In this document: positions 31,781 to 42,628 of the stretch, piece by piece
Position numbering within the stretch: the first letter of the stretch is position 1
How the letters are laid out: every line of letters begins with the position of its first letter
Source of the DNA: Chara braunii
Lineage: Eukaryota > Streptophyta > Charophyceae > Charales > Characeae
Reading direction: 5' to 3'
DNA: 54,138 bases
Assembly (NCBI GenBank): GCA_003427395.1
Contig: BFEA01000658.1
Coordinates: forward strand, 212,280-266,417
Made by a program: the position numbers and the translations under genes
Notes under the pieces: model-generated
Told to the model about the DNA's origin: nothing
Databases searched by the model: none
The model's input: only the letters and a program-made list of their open reading frames with translations

Positions 31781-34610
31781 TGTCGAGCACATCGGTCCCC
31801 GCCTTTCCTCGCGAAGAAGCGGGAGTCCTCCCGGCCATATCACGCAGGAGTTTAAACAAAACATAACCAAAGAGAGACAACTCGGGGACGGTGCATAAAT
31901 AATATCACGGACCGCTGAGATGGTCGTGGTCGCGGCCGCGTCGTCTCTTCACCGCTCTAGCCGGGTGCGCCAGATGTACATCCCGCGGTGCCCTACACCA
32001 TGATAGGTTCCCGCGGAGCATAAGCTTGCTTCCCTAAGGGGTTGTCACCACCTTTAGGGGCATATCCCTACCGAGCTATTGACCCACGTGCGGAAGCTTT
32101 TACATGCAGTTGCAGAGGTGGGTCAGCCGAGGGCGTTTGCTCGCTAGCTGTAGTATAGGTACGCGTGATTAAAACGCCTATTGAACCCGAACGTCGTTCG
32201 TTCCTAGGGCGCTGATCTCCTCGGTACGGAGCAGGCGTCGGTCGACTAGAATGGTCTCAACCAAGTGTGAAACCCTACATTAGTCCTAGTCCCTTAGACA
32301 TACCGTCTGAAGAAAATTATAACAACCACACATTATTATATCAAAACGATCGACCGTAGTCAATAGAAATAAATATTGAATCTGAAATGATAACTGAAAG
32401 AATCAAAATCATCATTAGATACATCCAAACACATAAGATCGAAATACAATCCGACCATCTTTAGGTCAACACCACAAAATTCATACAATCGCCATAGCTT
32501 CCAACAATAACATAGATGCACCTGACATTGCCAAAGTCATTCATTTCAACTTACCGCTGACCTAAAATTAAACACGCTCACACGTGTCTCCATGCATTCC
32601 CAATCTTATTGGATGACAGGCTACTTTGCAAATGATTCTTGATCAGGTGCATTGATTGAAGTGTTGCATGCCTCTCCCTCTAGGAAGTGGTCTGGGGTAC
32701 TCCTCCTCCTCGTCCGAGCACAAGATTCAGATCTCAGAAGTCGGGCCATCTCCACCGAATCGGCAAAGTACCCCCCCGTAGAACGGTCCACTCTGGGTCG
32801 ATAACAGAGCCGACTCCTAAAGCACCGAACCCCCGCCCCAGATGCTTCCTGAAGAAAAAGAATGTGTTCACTGCAAGTAATTTTCAATTATTCTCATTTT
32901 TTCTAAGTTTAGGGTAACTTGGACGAAAAGAAACAGAATGAGATAGAGAATGAGAATCATTTGGACAGGTATAGGTAGATAAGTGATTCAGGATAGAAAA
33001 GGTTCATCCTCAGGGAAAAGACTAAGTTCATTTCACATTTTCTACTTTATTTCAATCTCGTTCATTTACGACAGACACTGAATTGATATTTTACAAAACA
33101 ACAAGTCGTTTTTATAACAGGCAGGCGAAGGGTAAAAGAAGGATAATCCTTTTCTTTATCTCCCATGGGCATAATCAATCTCCTTTGCAAGCATCCTTGT
33201 ACCTACCTGCACACAAATCCGAAGCAAACAAGTTCGGAAAAACCAGGCGAAAAGCCCCATACCCAAAGTCATACATTTTCATTCACATGCATGACTCGCA
33301 CAACTTTCCTCTACCTTTTCTTTTGAACATTCAAAACAACAGGGTCAAGCAAAGTGTAGGTTCACACAGGTGTTAAGGGAAGTCTGAGTCAATCAACTAA
33401 CTGACCTTGAGCGAAGTTCGATTCGGTTCACTCAAGAAAGTCGAATAATATTACAATCAAAATAAAATTACCGCCGCAGAATATGAAAATATGCGGCTCA
33501 CAACTCCATAAGTTGTGGCCTTTCTCCTGAATCACGGTCCACGTTCTTCTTCAAGTGCCCGACCGCACCAAGGTTGGACCCACTCAGATGTCTGAATGAG
33601 ATAACCCTGAAAGAGGGTGCTCCAGTGACTAAATCTCACTCCATCCCAACGTCCTGTACCGTCCTAACACAGTCTCAATTGCACCTTGACCACCAAGGAT
33701 ACTTCCCAACCAGCCGCAAGTCCACACCGCCTCCAAGCATCACGCCCGCTCACAATAGCCTCACCAATACGTCAGTCCCGATCTCAAAATCAGTCTCACC
33801 TAGTCCCAAAATGGTCCCACTGCAGTCCCACACCATCGTCCACAATACCAGGTGGTCCGAAACTCAAAACCGCTTGCTCCGCATACCGAAAAAAAAATTA
33901 AAAAAATAAAGAAATAAAGGTGGCCCTGACTCAAAACCGCATGTGTCGCGAACCTCAATAATTACTATCGTGTTCACTCGTTCCACACTCTCTTCATGTC
34001 GATGATCCACGCACCACTGCCGCACGATCCCAAACGCGCACGAGTGTTAGCCCAACTTATAGGTCGCACTGGAATCCACCATAACCGTTGAGCACCACAA
34101 AACGGAATTGTCGTTCGCCGCACCGTCAAAACTGGTACCTCGACTGCTGTGCCAAAAAAACATTGGCAGCAGTTTCTCACTGAAGTGCCACTGCCGTGTC
34201 AAAATTCCAGCAGCGTATCCTCATTAAAAAAATAACGTCGTTGTTGTACCACGAAACGGACAGCAGTTCCCCTTAGGGAGACCCTGATGCCGCCACGCCG
34301 TCAGTCCGGCAACACCTCCCCATCGAAGTGTCGCTGCCGTCGTGCCGCTGAGCTGCGCTTCCCCACACTTACGTTAAAAATTTTCAGCGTCGCGCAACAC
34401 GTCTACAACATCTTCCTTTAGGAAGGCCTTGATGCCACAGCGGCAATCCAACAGCACAACCTCACTAGAAAAGGTGCCGCTTGCTGCACCGTCCGGACCC
34501 TGACGCAGCCCACCGGTTGCGGCACCCATGCAAACTCTCAGCCTTGGCTATGGCTGCCGCGTGTCTCTCCCCCAATTGCTCCTGCAGACCTCCAGCACCT
34601 CGCCAACACT
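31781..34610 (-). repeat. Long LTR, copy C2 (5' LTR of the minus-strand element)
   Basis: Collinear with 22881-25663, with small indels. It begins TGTCGAGC on the plus strand (so it ends GCTCGACA on the element strand) and abuts the primer site. Similarity to C1 stops at 34610, exactly where a 170-bp segment inverted relative to 26369-26541 begins. Any minus-strand promoter would lie toward the right end; a TATAAAAG word on that strand at about 34705-34698 is a candidate. Confidence 0.78.
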
Positions 34611-34611
34611 C

Positions 34612-34785
34612 CCTCACTACAGCAGCATGTCAGCCAACCAGCATCTACTTCAAGTAGAATGCCCAGCAGCACTGCCACAAGTGTGAGGCTGCTGGGTAAG
34701 ATGCTGACTTTTATAGCTGGCTGAGGGCATGTGGGAGCTACCTTGCCCATACCCAAGCAAAAATCGTCAGTGCTCCTGGCCCTAT
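34612..34785 (-). repeat. ~170-bp repeat with TATA-like word, inverted partner of 26369-26541
   Basis: The minus strand reads the same sequence as the plus strand at 26369-26541, including CAGCTATAAAAGTCAGCATC and the CTACTTGAAGTAGATGCTGG block. It directly adjoins LTR copy C2. It may be the promoter part of that LTR, or part of another element. Confidence 0.83.
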
Positions 34786-35806
34786 TGACTGGTCATCGAA
34801 ATGCACGTCGGCCCAATTGGTGAGAAATATGTGTTTGGGGGCAGCTATCTCCAGGTACGTTGTTCCCGCTCCTTATCTACCCTCTCAATCTCTTCATACT
34901 GTGAGGAAGTGGGTCCAACTTGAATGTCCTCTCTTTGGTGAGGAGTCGTGTGCGCTCTACCTTGATGGACGATATTCTTCCCAGTGGCGCATCTGGCAGG
35001 AGAGGGCGGTGCCTATGAAGGGCCCTGGTTGAAGCACGGGTCACGGTCACCATGCCAACCCATGGGTATTAGTACACGCAGGCCATGCTGCTTTGTCCAT
35101 TAAGGCTCTTTGTTGTGCTGATCGAAGGGGTGTGCGGACTGACCAGTCCTACAGAGACACTCCCAGACCATTTATTAACATTCCTGGTTGGGGTCTGAAC
35201 TGTCCACTGGCTGTGACCGTCGTCCTGATTGCGACGTTAAAGATTTCCTGAGGACTCTCGGGGGCTGTCCTTAAATTGCCTCTTGATCAGCCAGATTAGT
35301 CAAATGTAAGGCTCGTTGCACGCAAGGGTAAACAAAGGGCAGGCTGGTCATAAGCATACTTCTTGGGCACAGGGGTGGGCCGTGGTTGCACACCTTAGAC
35401 ACTGCCGCTTGATGATGCTCATAGGTACGTTGGATACAAGGGAAGGGGATTCCAATTGTGAACTCAACTGAACATCACTACTTTATCCATTGTGCATACA
35501 TCTACTCACAGTAGTCTATTTTTATTTTTGACTAGTTGGTTGACAGACTGCTGACACCTAACAGACAACCTAGAGTAGGACTGTAATCTACCATAGTCAG
35601 TTCTCCTCAATGCTTCTGAACAGAACTAATCAGAATAGAAGTAGATTATATGTATACATTCTGTGTAGGTGTTGTTGATCCGCTTGATAAGTAGTCTAGG
35701 TGACTCACCGCGCATTAATTTAGTTTATTTATTTTTAGAACCGGTCAGACGCATGTTGCGGTAGGTCCTAAAGAGGACATTGGTGCAGACAATGTCTGCC
35801 TAGCCC
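34786..35806. other. Sequence upstream of the chromovirus gag
   Basis: I see no gene with support. A 5' LTR is expected here, but no match to the sequence following the chromovirus (41341 onward) was found. The palindrome GCAGACAATGTCTGC at 35785-35799 sits just before gag, after an ATTGGT word, where a primer site would be expected; I cannot match it to a tRNA. Confidence 0.45.
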
Positions 35807-37656
35807 ATGAGTGGATCAGAGGGTTATGAAGGGACAGCTGACGATAGGAGACAGACACGACGGGAGACCGGTAGGATACCCATTGTGTTCCAGGTTCTAC
35901 TGTCAGGAGACGAGATAAGGCTTAAAGTCGAAGCAAGGGCCTGCAATCTAGAGACTGTGAGAGAGGCAGCAACTGAACGAGCGTTGGCATCAGCAGCAAC
36001 TAGCAGGGTGGCAATGACTACCTCTTCAGCTACCTCTGCTGCAAACTCTACTGGTCAGAGTTTGGGTATGCCACTCAACGCGACCAGTTCACAGTCCATC
36101 TCCAGTACATCAGGAGCTGGCACTGGTCAGATGGCGGGTTCGCAGTTCAGCTCGCCTCCTCCATCCACCCGGGAGCAGATGGAGTTCCAGCAAGTAGAGA
36201 GGATTTACTTGACGCTAGAGGAGGAACTCAAACAGGCTACTAAAAGAGAGAAAGAAATTAGAGATAGGAGTGTCCGATTAGAGGGTAGGGAGGCAGACAA
36301 GGCTGCACTAGAGGGGTTAGATGACTCGACCCTTAGCAATAATGAAAAGATTTTTAAGGCGGGCATCATGTTTATGCACACATACATGGACAGTAAACTG
36401 GATACAAGTGAGGACACCTTGGACCAGATCCTGAATGTCATGCACAAGCCAAGAATCAGGACAACAATCTTACCATCGCTGACATTCTCAGCGATGACCG
36501 GCCCCTATGCCGCTCAGCTCGGACCACCACCAAGTGGTACATCAGCAGCAGCCCTATCTCAGACTGTTGCTTCTTCATCTTCTGGTCCAACGACCGGAGC
36601 TACACCACAATCGGCACCTGTCCCGCCAGTGGGACAACAATTACCTTGGTACCCCAAGACCCCCCTGAAACCACCTCGAACCTTCTCAGGAGACAAGAAG
36701 GATGAGACTCTCGACACGTGGTTGAGAATGGTGTTATTGTGGGTGAGGGCAAAGAGGACATTGGTAGAGGAGGAAGCGATTACTGCTGCATCTTACTTAG
36801 AGGGTTCATCAACTCGTTGGCTTAATGGATTGGTAATTTCAAATGGATTCGCCAGGAACATGGGTGATTGAGCGCAGACCCACAACTTAGAAAGCTTTAT
36901 GGATTTAGTGGAAGCACGATGGCACAACCCTCAGCAGGCACAGATTGTCACTGATGGGCTATTAAAGCTTGATGCTAGGAAGTACAAGTCAGTGCGAGAT
37001 CTTATCACGACCGTAGAGCGTCTGATCGTTGTCCCAGGAGTGTCGTACAATCCACAGGTCTTATTGACCATGTTCTTGAGATATCTTCCCACAGACATCA
37101 AAAACTTACTAGCCAGCGAGGCTCGACTAGAGTATCGCACGTTTGAGACATTCAGTAAGAAGGCCCTAGATTTAGAGGCTACACTAGGTGGTGCTTAGAC
37201 CCGTACTACGGACGGGAGAAAGAAGAAGACTCCACAAGAGTGGAAGAAAAAGGGTAGTCGATTGATGATGGTTGATCCCGAAGGGAATCAAACTAAGATC
37301 AATGATGTTTCTGAGCTTGTGGAGGGAACATAGTTAGACGCGAGGAGAGTGCTGAGGGTAGCAACCTCACCGCAACAGTAAAGACTAAGGCAGATGGTCG
37401 CGGCAAGAGCGGTCAGCAAAGGAGTCAGGGGCAAGCCGCTAACCCAAACAAAATAGCTGCTTGGTTAAGGGCTGGTTTGGATCAGGAAGTGTGGTGGGAC
37501 CGTTGGTCAAGGGGTGCTTACATAAACTGCGGTGGGTACGGTCATACGCAGTTTAAGTGTAAGAACCCGAAATTCTTGCATGAGATCTTTCCTAAGGGTG
37601 AGTTTCCTTCTTCTCAGTCTGGGGCCTCTTCGAGCTCCAGCTTGGGAAACACTTAG
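35807..37656 (+). pseudogene. Chromovirus gag
   Basis: The ATG at 35807 begins MSGSEGYEG. Residues about 60-130 are Ser/Thr/Ala-rich, about 128-175 form a Glu/Lys-rich coiled-coil-like segment, and from about residue 280 the capsid core begins (PPRTFSGDKKDETLDTWLRM). A TGA at 36869-36871 interrupts the core after RNMGD; the same frame continues to a TAG at 37196-37198, a third stop lies at 37331-37333, and a frameshift near 37340 leads to the nucleocapsid part. At 37519-37560 the zinc knuckle reads YINCGGYGHTQFKC: its first Cys is Tyr. Gag would assemble particles and bind RNA; this copy is disabled. Confidence 0.9.
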
Positions 37657-37859
37657 GGTTGGTGGAAGATGTAACTACTTCTACTCTCGTTGAAGCGGGT
37701 GATGTACCCTCCCCGTTTCAAGAGTTGGTCGAAGCTATTGACTCCTCAGTCACCCCGCAGACGCATCCGGAGTCAACTATACTTTGTACGTGGATGTGTC
37801 TGAAGCCTTAGAGGACCTTCAAGGTGAGTGGTCGGCAAGGGACCCTCGTGAGTCTTGGG

Positions 37860-38210
37860 TGGCATTAAGTAGAGGTCCTAGAGGGGAACACTTCGTTGTG
37901 GAAGTTGGTGTGGGTGGTCACAAGTGAGACATTGGCTCCATGCGAAACTTCATAAGTCGCGACTGGGTTGAGAGACTGCGCCTAGAGGATTAGGTGCAAC
38001 GCCTTAGTAGACCGGTAGCATCTACTTTGGCCAACAAAGAGCGCATGATGGTGGAGGACTACGTTAAAGATGAAGTCTGCACTTTGTCCTACCCAGGAGG
38101 AGAATTAAATCATAAGATATCTTTCCTGGTAGGCGACGAGTTGCCTTTTGACATGTTGTTGGGCATGTACTACCTCAAGGTTGCCAAGCCCACTTTAACT
38201 GGGACAAAAA
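37860..38210 (+). pseudogene. Chromovirus aspartic protease
   Basis: A frame reading HFVVEVGVGG, a TGA (37925-37927), then DIGSMRNFISRDWVERL contains the protease active-site loop, which is normally D-T/S-G-S; here the Thr/Ser is Ile. A TAG follows at 37991-37993. The distal part has FLVGDELPFDMLLGMYYL (about 38125-38177), matching the flap-end and ILG-type helix of retropepsins. A frameshift near 38185 joins it to the RT frame. The enzyme would cleave the polyprotein; it is inactive as written. Confidence 0.82.
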
Positions 38211-38211
38211 A

Positions 38212-39402
38212 GTGTTGAAGCACGTATTGCCCAATGGGTGGACCGTTAGACTAGCTAAGTATAAAGCTAATAGGTTGATAGACTCTCATGGGTGTTTGTG
38301 CGCATCAGCTTTCTACAATTATTATAAACAGAACCAGGAAGAAGGTATGTACTTAGTCTATGTCTCTACAAAAGGGGAGGCCGTTAAAACACCCCCAGAG
38401 ATAGAAACCATCGTCGCCAAGTACCCTGATCTGTTCGAGGAGCCCTCAGGAGTCGTAGACAAGGAGATTGTCCATGCCATAGAGATCATCCCAGGTAGCA
38501 AGACACCTAAAGGAAGAGTCTATAGGATGGCTCCAGCCAAGTTAGACGAACTTCGTCAACAACTGAAAGAGCTCACAGAAAAGGGTTGGATTCGGCCTAG
38601 CACTTCCCCCTTTTGCTCACCAGTCCTATTTGTTCCAAAGAAAGGGGGAACACTAAGGATGTGGATTGATTATAGAGGCCTCAATGCCATCACCGTTAAG
38701 AACGCAGAGCCTCTACCACGCATCAACGACCTATTGGATAGGGTGCAGGGTTGTAAGTACTATACCAAGATAGATTTAAAATTTGGCTACCATCAGGTTG
38801 CTATAAGACCAGAGAACCAGCACAAAACCGCATTCCCGACCAGGTACGGTCTGTACGAGTTTGTGGTGATATCCTTTGGCCTTTGCAATGCGTCGGGTAC
38901 ATTCCAGCACGCCATGAATAGGATCTTTCATGACTACTTAGATAAGCTCATCGTCCTGCACCTCGACGATATACTTATCTTTAGTAAGACTGTCGAGGAG
39001 CATGCTCAGCATGTAGACAAAGTCCTCTCACTCCTTCGGCAGCATAAGTATAAGATAAACAAAGAGAAATGTGAGTTCGGTCGCACTCGAATCTTGTACT
39101 TGGGTCATGAAGTATCCGTGAATGGGATTAGGCCCGAAGATGCAAAGGTGGCTAGCATACGTGACTGGCCACGACCCCAGTCTATGACTGAGGTCAGATC
39201 ATTCTTGGGAATGTGTGGTTATTACCGCAATTTTGTGAAGAATTATAGCACGATCACATCTCCCTTGACTGATCTAAATCGACTTCATACGTCGTGGGAC
39301 TGGACCGATGAGTGTGAGGCAACTTCCAAGCGTTTGCAGCATGCACTCACACATCATGAAGTTCTCACCCGACCCGCAAAGGCCATTTGTCATAACCACT
39401 GA
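38212..39402 (+). pseudogene. Chromovirus reverse transcriptase
   Basis: A 396-codon frame covers a linker (PPEIETIVAKYPDLFEEP) and the RT with landmarks PVLFVPKKGGTLRMWIDYRG, YYTKIDLKFGYHQVAI, TAFPTRYGLYEFVVISFGLC, ASGTFQHAMN and, at about 38955-38985, VLHLDDILIF, where the catalytic box is usually YLDD. Then come KCEFGRTRILYLGHEVS and EVRSFLGMCGYYRNF, the thumb and connection. Several family-typical prolines and serines read S or F, consistent with C-to-T changes. The frame ends at 39402 after a one-base shift near 39375 relative to the RNase H frame. Confidence 0.93.
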
Positions 39403-39824
39403 CGCAAGCCAATANGGCATTGGCGCAGTGCTGGCTCAACAGAAAGGGAAAAAGTTGAGACCGATCGAGTATATGAGCAAAAAGATGTCATCAAAGAAAT
39501 TGACAAAGTCCACCTACGAGAGGGAACTTTATGCTCTCTACAAGGCACTTGTCCACTGGAGGCACTATTTGTTAGGAAGGTTCTTCTACTTGAGAACTGA
39601 CCATCAGACACTCAAGTGGATCAAGACATAACCCGTTCTCTCTGATGCACTCAAACGCTGGATTGAAGTCATAGATCAGTATGACTTCAAACTAGACTAT
39701 GTGAGAGGAGAGTACATACAACAAGGTTGTTGATGCGTTGTCTAGAAGGGCAGATTACCTGGGTGTGCCGATTTCTTAGTTTGACTTATCTGAGGACGTG
39801 ACTTGATCTTTGGGGGAAGCCTAA
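39308..39824 (+). pseudogene. Chromovirus RNase H and linker
   Basis: From about 39386 the frame reads FVITTDASQ (catalytic Asp), IGAVLAQQ, STYERELYAL (catalytic Glu) and YLRTDHQTLKW (catalytic Asp), ending at a TAA at 39629-39631. The linker then continues with PVLSDALKRWIEVIDQYDF and YVRGEYI, frameshifts near 39715, and shows stops at 39805-39807 (TGA) and 39822-39824 (TAA). The domain degrades RNA in RNA-DNA hybrids during reverse transcription. The three acidic residues seen are intact. One base (39414) is N. Confidence 0.88.
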
Positions 39825-39842
39825 AAGGAAGATCCCATCACA

Positions 39843-40727
39843 ATGGACATCATCAACAAACTGCAGGCCAAAGACAGGGCCACCACTGACGAGTTTGTGA
39901 TGGTGGATGGGTTACTCTTTCTTGAAAAGGTAGGGTTTAAAAGGTTAGTTGTTCCGTCTAGGGAACTTTTGCATAGTTTATTTTTAGGTGAGTGTCATGA
40001 CGCAATAGGACATTTCGCTTACAAGAAGCCCGGTGCTCATTTAGTACAGCGATTCTGGTGGCCTAACATGCTAGACGATGCAAAGAAGTACGTACAAACC
40101 TGCCAGGTCTGTCGGCGGGACAAGCCGTGGACTCAAGCTCCACTTGGGTTACTCAAGCCTCTACGCATTCCTACTGGCCCCGAACAGAGTATTTCCATGG
40201 ACTTCATGGATATTCTCGTGACCAACACGAATGACAAGAGGCACATCTTTGTCATAGTTGATAGGTTCACTAAGTATGCTAGACTAATTGTCATGCCGGA
40301 GACTGCCAGGACTGAACATGTCATCAAGTTGTTCATGGATAACTGGGTGCATGACTTTGGACTCCCAAAGGCAATCGTTAGTGATAGAGATGTGCGTTTC
40401 ACAAGTGAGATGTGGAAGAAGGCCACTGAACAGATGAGCAGCCAGCTTCAGATGACTTCTGGGAATCATTCCGAAGCAAATGGGTAGGCTGAACAGATGA
40501 ACCGTGTGGTGCAGCATCTGCTGAGGCATTACATCAAGCCCAACCACGATGACTGGGATGAGAAATTACCTCTCATCGCCAGCCTGTACAAAAATGTTGT
40601 ACACAGCACCACCGACGTCAGTCCTAATCAGCTGCATCTTGGATGGATGCCTAGATCTGCTCTAGACTTCCTCCTGCCTGAAAACGAAACTGCCGCAACT
40701 CCTGGAACCATTGAATTTGGTGTCTAG
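39843..40727 (+). pseudogene. Chromovirus integrase
   Basis: The frame holds the HHCC zinc-binding region (CHDAIGHFAYKKPGAH, then WWPNMLDDAKKYVQTCQVC) and the catalytic core with Asp in SMDFMDIL, Asp in IVSDRDVRFTSEMWK and Glu in HSEANG. A TAG at 40486-40488 follows EANG where the family has Gln (CAG). The same frame continues with AEQMNRVVQHLLRHYIKPN and SPNQLHLGWMPRSALDFLLP to a TAG at 40725-40727. It would insert the cDNA into chromatin; the in-frame stop disables it. Confidence 0.92.
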
Positions 40728-41307
40728 TATGCGAAATTGTTGCAGCAGACTGTCGAACACATCAAGAAATCTCAGGAAGCTATGATTGCTTCTGAGAACA
40801 AACATTGCCGACAGTCCACATTTCAGGTAGGGTAACGTGTCTGGGTCAAGGCTAGTGAGTTGGGACAGGAGTTTGGCATCTCTAGGAAACTAATGCCTCA
40901 GTAGTTCGGTACCTGGGAAGTCTTGGATATTGTGGGGAATGATCTGGATGGTCCCTCGTACGTCATTCGTATCCACTGGTCACCTACGCACTTACCCTGT
41001 TTTTCACACCTCCAAGCTTGCACCTTTCACTGAGACAGCACAATTCCCATCACGGAGATCTATGCTGCCCCCAACCATGGATGGCCACGTGGACGTCGAC
41101 GACATCCTGGATCATAGAGACATGCCTGTTCCCAAGCCACCTGGCAGGGGAAGACCTCCTAAACCTGCAAGGGAATACTGAGTACATTTCAGGCATCATA
41201 CTGATCCTAAGGAAGATCGATGGATTTCAAGGGAGGAACTTGTCAAGACAGCTCCTCATATCGTGGCAGATTATGAGAAGAAACTGAAGGGCAAGGCACC
41301 AGCATGA
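40728..41307 (+). pseudogene. Integrase C-terminus with chromodomain
   Basis: After stops at about 40834 and 40901, frames give KLLQQTVEHIKKSQEAM, an SRKLMPQ block and a chromodomain-like end: DVDDILDHRDMPVPKPPGRG, REY, a TGA (41179-41181), VHFRHHTDPKEDRWISREEL and VADYEKKLKGKAPA to a TGA at 41305-41307. A chromodomain after the GPY/F-type region defines chromoviruses and is thought to direct integration to marked chromatin. The TGA may have been a Trp codon. Confidence 0.8.
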
Positions 41308-41332
41308 AGCATCTCAGCGGACTTTCGAAGCT

Positions 41333-41340
41333 AAGGGGGA
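41333..41340 (+). promoter_or_regulatory. Polypurine tract candidate
   Basis: AAGGGGGA lies 26 bases after the last pol stop, directly before TGGAATGTGAGGAAC. Position and composition fit the plus-strand primer of Ty3/gypsy elements and mark the start of the 3' LTR at 41341-41346. Confidence 0.72.
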
Positions 41341-42473
41341 TGGAATGTGAGGAACAAGCCCTCAAGGGGCCCTATCAGACGTCACATGTTCAGAAGGCGG
41401 GCCTGAATATTCGTCAGAGTCTAAAATTCGACATTCCCATATGTGGGTATTCACGCTCTCGCAGCACGCCAGTTGGCTGGGTGGACGCGTGAGCCTCACT
41501 AAGCTGCGTCATGCAGTTGGCCCAGGCCTTGACAGTTACGCCTGGGCACATACACACAAAGCAGGGCCGATACATTCCGAAGCAGAACTGCTGGCGCACC
41601 TACCTGGGAGCCCTGCACAGATGCAGCAAACAGCCCAAGTCCAGAGACTCAGACCGTGCCCAACTGTAAATGGGCCCCAGGCCCTCGACTGTAGTCTCAG
41701 GCCTGGGCGCAGGGTCTGAGGCCCAACCGGAAGCTACTGGAAGCTTCCAGCCAGGCCACACGCAGCATCCAGGAGGCTGCCACTCCGATAAAGGAAAGGA
41801 GGCAGCCTAGGTCAGGTATGCTGGCCAGTGCAGGCAATGCGGAAGTGATGCTGCGCTATCGCTTGATGCTGTGCTGCTGCCAAGGGCGCTGACGGGGCCC
41901 GTAGTATTGAAGTGGGGCGCTGCAGGGCAGCGGGGCGCAGGCGGCCATAGCCGGGCTGCTGGGCGCCAGGGGGGTACAGCGGGCAATCTGGTGGTCTTCA
42001 GGGAAGGAGGTGAGTGTGGGGAAAATCAAGGTCTGATTGAGGGTGACGAGATACGTACCTGGTGCATGAAGAGAGGTCGGCTATGGAGTTGACAGTCATG
42101 TACATTGGTCTTCCAGAGTCGAGGTGAGCCTGTTGCGTGAACCAGCTGTAGGTAGGATAGTCGGGCAAAGTAGGTTGGGCGCTGGGCGCCAGACAGAGAG
42201 GAGCGACTTTGGATACTGTGTTGGTGTGGCCTACGGGCTTGAACATTGGCTCATTACTTCATTGTATTGCTCTATATGGATGGTTTCTCCGTGCATTTTG
42301 TACTCTCTGCTTGGATATGACTACCTGGACATCTGTTTGATTTCGCAACATTGGTTTTCTGTATATCGTTCACACTCATATTCCTTGCACAAGTGCTCTC
42401 CCTGGTTTTGGTGTCTTGGATGTAACTTGCCTTGGGCACTGGCCCCTGTTAATAAAAGTGCAACTTCGAGGTT
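41341..42473 (+). repeat. Putative 3' LTR portion ending at a polyadenylation site
   Basis: This follows the polypurine tract. A GATAAAGGAAAGG word near 41788 could be a TATA-like element. AATAAA at 42451-42456 is followed 17 bases later by poly(A) at 42474. That is the spacing of a real mRNA 3' end, so the sequence may be U3-R copied from a polyadenylated transcript. No duplicate LTR is visible upstream of gag, so the LTR call is inferred. Frames here have no known motifs. Confidence 0.5.
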
Positions 42474-42493
42474 AAAAAAAAAAAGGAAAAGGA

Positions 42494-42591
<98 letters not shown>

Positions 42592-42628
42592 AGAAAAAGA
42601 AAACGAAAAAGAAAACGAAAAAGAAAGA
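42474..42628. repeat. Poly(A) followed by (AAAACG)n hexamer array
   Basis: A11 and degenerate GGAAAA units lead into about 17 near-perfect AAAACG hexamers (42494-42598), ending in AAAAAG/AAAACG mixtures. The KRKRKR frame across it is an artefact of the repeat. Probably a tail-derived microsatellite; it is unlike the TTTAGGG telomere repeat. Confidence 0.95.

Larger units (their letters stand above)
22881..34610 (-). mobile_element. Gag-only LTR retrotransposon with ~2.8-kb LTRs (non-autonomous)
   Basis: Two long direct repeats (22881-25663 and 31781-34610) flank a 6.1-kb internal region. The orientation is minus: at 31778-31761 the minus strand reads TGGCGTAGTTACCGGGGA, matching 15 of 18 bases of the tRNA-Asp-type primer site (TGGCGCCGTTGCCGGGGA) of many plant LTR elements, two bases after an LTR end ...GCTCGACA. 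Downstream on that strand is a gag gene with a CCHC zinc knuckle (31117 to about 30130). No protease, RT, RNase H or integrase is visible in 25664-30130, so the element would depend on partner enzymes. It carries nested insertions, minisatellites and mutations. The outer target duplication was not found. Confidence 0.7.
35807..41345 (+). mobile_element. Ty3/gypsy chromovirus, degraded, all domains present
   Basis: Plus-strand domains occur in the canonical Ty3/gypsy order: gag (35807-37656), aspartic protease (about 37900-38200), RT (38212-39300), RNase H (39380-39631), integrase (39843-40727) and chromodomain (about 41080-41307). A polypurine tract AAGGGGGA ends at 41340, followed by TGGAATGTGAGGAAC, a plausible 3' LTR start. 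Frames are broken by at least three frameshifts and about ten stops, most of which look like CAG/CAA to TAG/TAA or TGG to TGA changes. No 5' LTR match was found. One undetermined base lies at 39414. Confidence 0.93.

Noticed and set aside
42474-42628. Telomere-like array
   Set aside because: AAAACG hexamers follow a poly(A) site and do not match the TTTAGGG-type plant telomere.
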